Source: Sparus aurata (taxonomy: Eukaryota > Chordata > Actinopteri > Spariformes > Sparidae). From it: 64,000 nucleotides of DNA. The stretch's first letter is position 1. Each line of letters starts with the position of its first letter. A model generated the notes under the pieces. The model was not told where the DNA came from, made no database searches, and saw only the letters and a program-made list of their open reading frames with translations. The stretch covers positions 62,001-126,000 of the forward strand of contig NW_022045105.1 of the NCBI RefSeq assembly GCF_900880675.1, read 5' to 3'. Made by a program: the position numbers and the translations under genes. Below, one piece after another: positions 1 through 9,600 of the stretch.

Positions 1-3000
1 TTTCTTCCGTAAAGCATTTGATTTGATACCGGACTCCAACCCGAATGTTATTATTGGAGGAGACTTTAATTGTTATCAGGACCCGGTCCTGGATAGGTTT
101 TCTACAAAGCCACCTCCCACTATAGCTTCAGTGGGAATTCTGAATGATTTAATTAAAACAAGGAATATGGTTGAAATATGGCGCCTGCAGCATCCTACAG
201 ATAAGGAGTTTTCTTTTTATTCTCATGTCCATAAGTCCTACACTAGGATTGACTACTTTCTGATAGCTTCTGAATTACTGCCTAGTGTTACTAATTCTAC
301 GTATCATAATATTTTAATATCTGATCACAGTCCAGTTTCTCTTAACTTCAGAAATATCCTATGACCAAAATACAGCTGGCGCTTCAACCCTCTTCTTCTT
401 GAAGACCAGTCTTTCATTGAGCATATGAATGCACGTATAAACGAATTTCTTGTTACAAATGATAATGGGGAGGTTTCGGATTCTGTTTTGTGGGAGGCCT
501 TCGAAGTAGTTACAAGGGGCCACATTATTTCATTTGAATCCACCAAGAAAAGAGAATTTAACAATCGTCTTAAGGACATTGAGAAAATGCTTCCTGTACT
601 GGAAGAGGCTTATAAATCTTCCCTCTCATCCGCTGATTACAATAAGATCTTGAAATTGAAATATGAATATAACACCATTCTTAATAAACGTGTTGGTAGT
701 CTTTTATTAAAACATAAACAGAAATATTTTGAACTTGGAGATAAACCAGAGAAGCTGCTAGCTAGCCAACTTAAAGGCGAAAGGGCTAAACAGGCCATTC
801 ATAGGATAAAATCCAAACCAGGCAGACTCCTAACCAATCCGAGAGAGATAAATGCGTGCTTCAGGGACTTCTATAAGGAACTGTATTCTAGTGAAGTAAA
901 GGCCACTGAAGCAGATTTCTGTAACTTTTTAGCTAATTTAAATGTTCCCCAATTCATGACAAATAGTTCCACTCATGCTGAGAATGGTGAAAGATTCTAT
1001 GAGAAATAAGACGCTCCCCAGTTCATTATATGAGGCAAATATCTCCTTGCTTTTGAAAGGGGGAAGGGAAGCGGTGGATCCTGCAAGTTACAGACCGGTT
1101 GCTCTCTTAAATTGTGATCTGAAAATAATAACTAAAGTTTTGGCTACAAAATTAGGTAGGCATATTTCCACAATTATACATCCTAATCAGACTGGATTTA
1201 TCCCAGGTGGGTTTTCTTTTAGTAACGTCCGTCTGCTTTTAAATACAATATATTCACTACATGGGGAAAATACACAGGCTGCTATTTTATCTCTTGATGC
1301 CCAGAAGGCATTCGATCAGATCGAATGGCCTTACATGCTGAAGACTCTAAAGCAATTTGGATTTGGGGAAAGTTTTATTGAATGGGTGAAAATGATTTAT
1401 CTTAAACCAGTATCCTCTATTCTCACTAATTCAGATAGGTCCCAACCCTTTGAGTTACAGCGGGGTGTAAGGCAGGGCGCCCCTCTTTCTCCTCTTCTCT
1501 TTGATATTACCTTGGAACCACTTGCAATAGGTATAAGGGGTCACCCAGATATTCATGGTGTAAAGTTTGGTAATGTCCAAAGCCTTGTTAATCTGTATGC
1601 TGATGATTTATTGATCTGTTTATCAGACCCACTGGTCTCAGTTCCCAACCTCCTGAATTATATAGAATCATTTGGTAAATTGTCTGGGTACACAATTAAC
1701 TGGGACAAATGTGAGTTCATGCCATTGACTAACATGTGCCCTATTTTCGTGAAATCTTTGCCATTTAAATTGGTTACTACCCATATTAATTACCTTGGCC
1801 TTAAGATTTCCAGAAACTCCAAACTCTTACTGAAATTGAAGTTTTTGGATATGGTGGATAAACTAAAAGCTAATATTAAGAACTGGAAACTGCTCCCTCT
1901 CTCAATGATTGGCCGTATAAATGCCATTAAAATGGTTGCACTTCCAAGGTTCTTGTATCTTTTTCAAAACCTCCCTATTTATTTGCCGTTACATTTTTTT
2001 AAACAACTAGATTCAGTTGTCCTGTCATTTGTTTGGGCAGATAAACCCCCTCGCATTTCTAAAGCCCATCTGCAGAAGAACGTAAAAAGCGGGGGTCTTG
2101 GTCTCCCGATTTTTAGGCATTATTACTGGGCTGCAAATGCAAGGGCTCTCATTTTCTGGCAGGGGGGTTCTCCTCATGATGACTGTTCCTCTGCGCTCTG
2201 GTTAAAAATTGAATCCATGTCTGTATCACAAACTTCGCTCCCAGCGTTGCTCTTTTCAATTGCACAGCCATCCCACAAGTTATTTGGTAACAATTTTGTT
2301 CTTAGCAATTCTTTGAAGATATTGAGTCAAATAAGAAAAGCCCTTGGATTACCAAATGTTTCATTAAATGCACCAATAGCGGGTAATCATTTGTTTAAAC
2401 CAGGCTTGACGGATGGGGTGTTTCTGGACTGGAGAAAGAGAGGCCTACGTTGCATTTCTGATTTTTACATAGATAACAATTTTGCTTCTTTCCCTCTGCT
2501 CCAGGCTAGATATCACCTCCCTCAGTCACATTTTTATCGATATTTACAGGTCAGACATTTTGTAAGAGAACATGTTTCGGATTTCCCATTAAGACCACAT
2601 AATTATAATTTTTATGATACATTTCTCTTACAACCAAACTCCAGGCATTTGATTTCCCGCTTTGTTACTGCTTTTGAGATGCCAGTGAGTACCAGTCATC
2701 TCAGGGATATATGGTCAAAAGAACTGGGAGTTCCACTGTCAGAGGAACTATGGGAGGAGGGCCTGTCCAGTATACAGAAGTGTTCTATAAACTCAAGATA
2801 TCGCCTAATTCAATTTAAAGTCGTACATAGACTGCATTACTCCAAAACTAAACTTAATAGAATATTTGAATCAGTGTCTCCCATGTGTGATAGATGTAAC
2901 AGAGCCGAAGGTTCACTCTCACATTTATTTTGGTATTGCCCAGTGCTGGACAGCTTTTGGAGCGACATATTCAATTGGTTCTCTAAGCAATATAAAATAA

Positions 3001-3278
3001 TTATTCAACCAGACTGTAACCTTGCTATTTTTGGTTCCTCTGAAAGGACATCGACCCTCCCTTCCCACTGTAAGCAGGCTCTCAAAACAGGCATGGTAGC
3101 AGCCAAAAAATTAATTTGACTTAACTGGAAATCTCCATCATCCCCTTGCTTTAAGAGGTGGCTTAACGAAATGGTTCTTGTTTCAAGGATGGAACAAATT
3201 CGCCTTAGTAGAGGGAATGCACCTAAGCATTATGAGAAAACATGGAAACCATTTTTGGCCTTACTTGATGAGACCTAA
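1..3278 (+). pseudogene. LINE ORF2 (endonuclease/reverse transcriptase), disrupted
   Basis: The protein family nicks target DNA with an APE-type endonuclease and reverse-transcribes its RNA. Visible parts are the endonuclease C-terminal half (GGDFNCY, SDHSPV, 23-364), the linker (425-1009) and the reverse transcriptase to the C-terminus (975-3119). Three lesions stand out against the intact copy: a 3-bp deletion at about 362 that creates an in-frame TGA; loss of 130 bp between 954 and 955 plus one A of the next A run, shifting the frame; and substitutions in RT motifs (RQGA for RQGD, PGG for PGR). The YADD catalytic motif remains. A TGA at 3117-3119 is followed by 52 coding-like codons to TAA at 3276-3278, as in the other copy. 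Retrotransposition by this copy alone looks impossible. Confidence 0.9.
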
Positions 3279-3506
3279 ATGACCAATTATATGAATCAGG
3301 CTGCTATGTGGTATTTGTAATTCATTCAGTTTCCTGTATTGTTTCTGTACTGACCAAAGCTTTGATTTTCCTCTCAGGGTAACAATGTCAGGTGTTGTAT
3401 GTCCATTTTGTATGTAGGTTTTTGTTTTTTTTGGTTTTTTGTTTCCTTTCTCTGTCCTTTGTTTTTTGTAAAGAATTAAAAAAGTATAAATAAAATATTC
3501 AAAAAA
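1..3506 (+). mobile_element. L1-superfamily LINE, unit 1 copy (5' part outside window)
   Basis: Non-LTR retrotransposon fragment on the + strand, nearly identical to the full-length copy at 41593-47024. Position 1 corresponds to 43384 there, about codon 131 of ORF2. It ends in a short A tail near 3501-3509 followed by a shortened form of the same target-site sequence that flanks the other copy. The element is therefore the same ancestral insertion carried along in a segmental duplication, not an independent insertion. ORF2 is broken here (see the pseudogene entry). The 3' UTR (3279-3500) is T-rich and ends in an A-rich stretch. Confidence 0.9.
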
Positions 3507-3521
3507 AAAGTATGTTTTGTG
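3507..3521. repeat. Decayed 3' target-site duplication of the unit 1 LINE
   Basis: AAAGTATGTTTTGTG follows the A tail. It is one T shorter than the 16-bp duplication flanking the unit 3 LINE, and the DNA after it also matches 47041 onward. This shows that both LINEs occupy the same ancestral locus. Confidence 0.8.
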
Positions 3522-4192
3522 TCTTCTGGTGCTTCTCCTCTGCTCTGCTTCCCTTTAGCTCCCTCTTGTGGTGAATCTCGTGTCCTGCGCTCTCAGTCTG
3601 ACAGCTCTGACTCTTCATCCAGCCCTGAACTGATCTTATAACAAAGCTGCTTTTATATTCAACATGACTAAGAAGTAGTTCATATTACAGTAGTTACTGT
3701 TTAATGTATGCTGGTGCAAACTGACACGTTTTACAAGGAAATAAACATCCTAATGTTTTGCATTTTAAAGCCGAATTTACAAGAAGTCACCAGTGATTAA
3801 GGATTTGTCAAAATTATATTCAAGGATATTCATTGAAAATGTGCCGTATTTAATAATGAATGGTGTCCACATCAGCTGTGAAAACATTCTGACCAACACG
3901 TTCTACTCTTGATTGGAACTTCAATACCCAGAAATCCTCTGTGGTGACGTCACTAACAGTTTGAACATGTCAACCCCCAGACTCCCTTATGAAATCTCTC
4001 CATTTAGTGAGTTTTTGAGTTAGGAGACACTTTATAACCTCCAGAAACGCTGTTTGTGACTGATTCTTCATTATTTGGGCCTTCTTGTAAATTCGGCATG
4101 TGTTAGCTCGTTGTGGGTCGTGCTGCAGCCCCCTCAGTCTAACAGGAAGACTCCCAGTCAGTCACACGCCTCTCTGGCTGTTTCCTCCTCAC
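3522..4192 (+). promoter_or_regulatory. 5' flank of NLR gene 1
   Basis: No coding region is seen. The stretch is collinear with 47041-47710 upstream of gene 3. It contains a CRE-like GTGACGTCAC near 3952 and a weak TATA-like TTTATAA near 4031. The promoter role is inferred from its position upstream of the leader exon; the transcription start is unknown. Confidence 0.4.
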
Positions 4193-4211
4193 AGTTTACT
4201 TTCACTTTCTC
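4193..4211 (-). promoter_or_regulatory. ISRE/IRF-binding-like element, NLR gene 1
   Basis: Read on the minus strand this is AGAAAGTGAAAGTAAACT, which contains the GAAANNGAAA core bound by IRF and ISGF3 factors. It lies 50-70 bp upstream of the donor of the leader exon and is conserved at 47711-47729. Interferon control is inferred from the motif only. Confidence 0.55.
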
Positions 4212-4261
4212 TGACAGGTGTGTTGCAGATAGTTTTTCTCCGTCTGAACCTCCAGCTGAAG
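4212..4261 (+). other. Probable 5' UTR exon of NLR gene 1
   Basis: A conserved segment ends at a donor (AAG, then GTAATG) at 4261/4262. The same donor occurs at 22398 and 47778. No ATG lies in frame with the main coding sequence, so it is probably untranslated. The 5' limit is arbitrary because the transcription start cannot be seen. Confidence 0.5.
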
Positions 4262-5030
4262 GTAATGTAATGAATCTGACATGTTTGACTCGCTAACACA
4301 AGCTCTACTTTTCATTGTTACAGCGGAAACAGCACAAAAAGTGAAGCTCGTTTATTTCTCGACGAACTCGTTTAAGTTTAAACTCGGGACGACGGAGGAG
4401 AAACAACTGCTGATAAGAATATCCGCCATTTTGTGCCGATATCTGCTTACTTACTGAAACACAGCCAACACAGACTGACGACAGTTTAACTACCTTGGTT
4501 AAACATCTTTGAGTATTTAGAGTTTCACTGTAGAAGCTTAACTTCTTCTCATTATTCATATTATTACTCCGCGGTGTGTTACGTCATGTGACCTCAGACC
4601 TCAGCTACGTCACACAGGTGAAGCACACTCGCAACCATAAAGTAAACAAGTGTTATGTTCGTGACATAGGTCTATATTATATATTATATTATATTGTTGA
4701 GCTTGTAACACATTTAGTCACACATGAGGTTAAACTCAGATCGCTGCTCTTTGTATCAGAGTAAGATGACGAGCAGAATCTGTAAAAGATTCACTACATA
4801 AAAAACATGTTGGACAACTCTTTTCTTACAAGCATTAATATTTTATTGATCACATATTTATGAATATATGTAATATATTTTCACATAAACAAGAAATATT
4901 TTTTAGGCTCGATGTCGAGACATTTTTCTCCCTGAACTCAAAATGAATGCAGTTAATTTATCACATGCAGGTAAAATCATGTTAGATGTAATAACAGAAG
5001 CACACGAGCAAAGTGTTGGTTGTCTATTAA

Positions 5031-5056
5031 CAACAACAATAATAATAATAATAATA
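5031..5056. repeat. AAC/AAT microsatellite
   Basis: A trinucleotide run that is longer at the matching site in unit 3 (about 48555-48600). Confidence 0.85.
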
Positions 5057-5611
5057 CATCAGTGTCTTTATTTTTCTTGATGTTTTTCTGACATTAAATA
5101 CATTCAAGTGAAATATTTATGAACAAACAAGACAACAGTAAATATGTTAATAAATAGAAACTATTAGAGTTTTAAATGATTATTATCAACAGAGGTGGAT
5201 TGAAACTTAGTACATTTACTCAAATACTGTATTTAGGCTCTAATATTTCTTTTTATGCAACTTTATATTTCTACTATATATTTGTCTGACAGACTTTAAT
5301 TCATAGTTAGTTTTCAGTTTCTCCCTGCTGTCCTGCCAAGTGAAGACTCTGTGCCGTTTGGTCTTTAAAGTTGTGGAGAACACTTGACAGTTTCTTAGAG
5401 CCAAACGTTGTTTAGAATAATAAATTCATTGGTGTGTGTGTTGCTGTGTAATCTTTGCTTCACGCCTCTTGAATTTAGTCCATTAAACCACCGATAACAT
5501 TACTGACACAGACACAACATTTAAAATGCTGTTTACTGACATTTGCAGCTCAAATCAATCAACTTGTGAGCAAAAGATATTATCAGCTGCTACAGAAACT
5601 GTTTGACCAAT

Positions 5612-6128
5612 TGTTACGACCCCCACGTGCAGCTCGTCCCTAGAGGGCCCAACATAATCACATAGACCAAAAAGTCACAATAATCAATCAATTTATTGAA
5701 CCAGGAAACAGATTTAGTATCCCAACAAAGCTTGGTGAGCCGGCAAGGGAAAATATAGAAAAAGGAAGGGAAGACACCCAGGCCAACCCACAAAGGGTCG
5801 TAGGGACTGGGCTCTCCCCTCTAACCTACGTCCACCCAAACTACAACTGAAGAAACAAAGCAGTGAAAACAAGGGCTACCGGGCTCACCAAACCCTCCAT
5901 AAGATAAAGACACCAGACATACAGATTTTAGACCAGACAGCACACTTGGAAATTGCAGCTCAGGCTGGCAGCAGCAGAAGTCGGAGAGAGTGGCCACATC
6001 ACATGTCTCCCTCTTTATAGGTCCTCCCCCTGAATCAAATTAGGGCCACCTGGGAGGAAGCACAGAACAAAGGACATTAGAAACTCTGGTCCTACATCTC
6101 ACCTCCAGCAGGGGGGGAGCATGTAACA
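5612..6128 (-). mobile_element. Solo LTR with CCAAT target-site duplication
   Basis: A 517-bp insertion begins TGTTAC and ends GTAACA (short inverted ends of the TG...CA type) and is flanked by direct repeats CCAAT at 5607-5611 and 6129-6133. The matching position in unit 3 (about 49078) has a single CCAAT, which is the empty site. On the minus strand a TATAAAG (complement of 6013-6019) precedes an AATAAA (complement of 5692-5697), so transcription would run right to left. No internal retroelement genes remain, as expected after LTR-LTR recombination. The family is not assigned. Confidence 0.8.
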
Positions 6129-6425
6129 CCAATCAGGAGCTGCGCTGCACTGTCAGAAATGTTTCCGTAAAATAACAGTAAAAGTACTGGCAGCTCATTA
6201 CACTCATTACACTGCGTAATTCTGCAGTGAATCTTAGTTTTTAACGTTATCATTTTATTTGTTGAATGTTTCAAACATTTTGTCCTTTCTCTGTTTTTCA
6301 AAGGTCACTTTATACTTCTTGTGGTGAAATAATTGTTTTATGTTCAAATTTTCATGGTGGAAATTAATAATAGTCAATTAATGTTCAGTTGATGTGCAGA
6401 TGAATGATTTGTGTTTCCTCTCCAG

Positions 6426-6446
6426 ATGAAAGTGTGTGCGAGATGA
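6426..6446 (+). promoter_or_regulatory. uORF (6 codons) overlapping the NLR gene 1 start
   Basis: An ATG directly at the start of exon 2 opens a six-codon reading frame whose TGA (6444-6446) overlaps the main ATG (6443-6445) as ATGA. After splicing the uORF ATG has A at -3. The same arrangement is present in gene 2 and altered in gene 3. Translational control is inferred. Confidence 0.5.
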
Positions 6447-6660
6447 GCAGCATGAATCAGTGTGAGGACAGAGAGGAGGGAGGCCCTCCCTCTAAAACCA
6501 CTGGACCTGAACCTGGACCTGGACCTGGACCTGGACCTGAACCTGGACCTGGTGCTGGTCCTGGTCCTGAACCTGAGCCCAGCTGTGTTTCCTTCAAAAG
6601 TGACAAGTCAAATGATCGTTTCATTCTTTTTAAAGGACAACCAGCTCCTGCTGTAAAGAG
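6443..6660 (+). CDS. NLR gene 1 coding exon 1: N-terminus with Gly-Pro repeat
   Basis: It encodes MSSMNQCEDREEGGPP, then a Gly-Pro/Glu-Pro tract written by a GGACCT hexamer repeat, then EPSCVSFKSDKS and a tail ending AVKR. It ends in phase 2 (AG, then GTGAGC). The repeat is longer here than in genes 2 and 3. Confidence 0.8.
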
Positions 6661-9600
6661 GTGAGCTGTTAATAACATTAATATGTGACTGATTCATGTT
6701 TTAACTGTGGAGAAAGATGTTTTTTGAAACCTGATGTTTATTTTCAGCTTTGCTCTTCTTCACTTAAATTTATATTCTCACTTTAGAAAGCTGCCCAATA
6801 GAACCAGTCTTCAACTCTTCATTTCACTTTATTGAATTAGTTTGGTCCAATATTCTCTGAAGGTTTATTCCTGATGTTTTCCACTATTTTATGGACAGAA
6901 GCTTCTGTGTCTGAAGACTAGAAAGTGAATTAACATCTCTGGTGGTCTTCTTCTCTGTCCAACAGGAGACCAGCCTCTACTGGACCTGGACCAGGACCTG
7001 GACCTGAACCTGAGCCTGAGCCCAGCTGTTTGTCCTTCAAGAGTGACCTGTCAAATGATCGTTTCATTCTTTTTACAGGACAACAACCTCCTGCTGTAAA
7101 GAGGTGAGCTGTTACATTTAAATATACCTGATTCATGCTTTTTACACCAGATCCTGCTTGTCTCGATCAATGGATGAGATCATTGATTTCAAACAAGAAC
7201 ATTTTCTCAGACAGACAGTAAGTTGTTGTCCTGTTGCTCTCTGTTGATGTTTGTCCTCATTAAATCCAGTCTGACCAGTTGTCCTGATGGTCTTCATGTT
7301 CTCAGAGTGATGATGGAGGTCAGAGCAGGATTAGTATTAAAGGACAGGTTCACATTTCAGCAGTGACTCACCTCCTGCTGAAATCTGATCCTGCTGCTGA
7401 GGAGAGGAAGGGCTGTGTGTTATATCGGACGTTACAAGGGCCCGACCCATCCAGACTTCATGGGACCGGTACTGAAACCCATATGAAGAGTAAAAATCTT
7501 GATATGCTTGATATAACTTTATATATATCTCTCTATAAAAGCAAGGACTCTCTGTGTGTGTGTGTGTGTGTGTGTGTGTATCAAATATCTCTGCTGATCA
7601 GGATCAGACTGACCTGAAACTTACAACATGGCTGCTACATGTTTCAAGGGTGTGCGACTTCGCATTTTTTTGGACTGCAATGACACCGTAAATAAATCAC
7701 CGCAGAGCCCACCGCAACGCTCAAATATCTCTGCGGATCAGGATCAGACTGACCTGAGAGTTTCCATGTGGCTGCTGCGTGGTTCAAGGGTGTGCAACGT
7801 CACATTTGTTTTGACTACAGTGATACCGTTAATTTATTTCAGAAATGTTTTACGAATTCCGCTAGCATTGTCCACCGGAGCCACCACAGTCACGTGCGCA
7901 CCAGAGCCAATCACTGCAGAGCCCACCGCAACTCCCCACCTTAAGAAACAAGCGGACTCATACCTGCAGCGGCGCAAGCTGGGCCGGGATGTCGCCGGTG
8001 GTTCGGTCCCGTTCGGCCCACCTCCTGAGTCGAGGGACCGGACGCACCGGCACGTCCGAAACTGGACTTAGGGTAAATAATGTCTGCCACACTTTTTCGC
8101 GAACATTGCCGTCATGTTTGCTTTGTGTCTGGTGCAGGAAGAAACGGTAAAAACTGGCTTTTGTCACTAAAGTGTCCAAGCAGCAAGACTGGTTGTTGAG
8201 GAACAGGAAGTTGTGTGAGGGACGGAGGCGGTGATGCAGACAGCGACAGAGAGAGCGCGTTTTGAGAGTTGAGAAATTTGTGACATATAGCGTGTTTGGA
8301 GAGTATAGTTAGTGTGTAATGTAGTATTTGGTGTTGTGTGTGTAGTGTAGTCGTTTTTTTGTGTTGTGAGTCAAAACAATCAAGAGACTGATTAATGTGA
8401 AGCAGGCAGGAATGAGCTGAGGAGCATTGCCTGCATTTAAATGTAAATAGTTACATATAACTTTATACATTTCTAAAACTTATGCACAAATTTAGCAAAC
8501 AACAATTTACATTTGCATTATAACTAATGCAATTGGTTCATTAAACTGTTTGTGGTTTTCACAGTAAAAAATCTAACTTTTTCCTACTCTGATTTTATGG
8601 TATTTTGTGATTTTAGGTCCATAGTGTTAGTATAAAATGTCAAAATGAAAAAATAACCGTGTAGTCACACATGTGAGGTTGTACTCAAAATAATGACACC
8701 AAACAAGACAAGGTAAATAGTTTTTAAGGTGAAATATAATGGTATAATCAAAAGTAGTCAAAAACAGTCACTTATATCCCTGACGTCCCACCTTCAAACA
8801 CAGCCTCATTTGGCCATCCATGAAAAAGCTACTGAACCTCCCACTTTTCTATAGGAATACATGCTTCCTACGGGCACTGCACTAGTAAAATATATAAAAG
8901 TTTAATGAGACTCTTCACCAATTTGCACTGGACAGTTAGCATCCAGCTAGCTTGTGTTAGCTGTGTGTTGCTGTCCACAGTATTAAACCGGTCAAGAGCT
9001 GGAGGGACTAAACCAGACAAGCTGCTGAACCAACCCAGTAAACTGACTGACTGTTGATTCACAGTGGGATCAGCAGTACGACCAACACTGTGATGTCAGA
9101 GGAAACCATCTGATTCAATGACGTCATCAACACTTTGACTCAAAGGACCTTCAGCTTGTGTTTGTCTCTGAGTGGACAGACACAATGTGACTGATTCTTC
9201 ATGATTCCTCCACAGAGTCGACCAGGAGAGCTCAGAGGTTCCCAGAGGTCCGTCTGTCCAGCAGCATCAGACACACCTGGACTCCATATTTATGGTCTGT
9301 ACATGAACAACAACTACTTTTACATCCAGTCTGTTCACAATAATCTCCATGCTGCACTTTACAGACCAGTGGTGAATCTGTCCAACATGGATCTGATGTT
9401 AAATGTTGTCATTCACATAATATTCTGTTTCAGCTGCTGGAGGAGAACATTGTGACTTTTGTGAAGAACGAGCTGAAGAAGGTCCAGAAGGTTCTGAGTT
9501 CAGATTACCCAGAATGCTCAGAGAGTCAGAGGGAGGATGAGGAGGTGTTGGACGGGGAGGATGAAGAACAGAGGAGGAGCAGCAGAGAGGCATTTCTGAA

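Larger units (their letters stand above)
4262..6425 (+). other. Intron 1 of NLR gene 1
   Basis: No gene is visible. It holds CRE-like half sites near 4582-4616, an (AAC/AAT)n microsatellite at 5031-5056, and a solo LTR at 5612-6128. Apart from the LTR and about 100 bp before it, it is collinear with 47779-49307. Confidence 0.6.

Noticed and set aside
4075..4296. Open frame through the leader exon that joins exon 2 in phase
   Set aside because: No in-frame ATG is present, and gene 2 has a stop between it and the main ATG, so it is more likely untranslated.
7628..8071. 147-codon + strand frame in the gene 1 intron
   Set aside because: It crosses a tandem repeat and a GC-rich block, has no homologue I recognise, and is absent from the other units.
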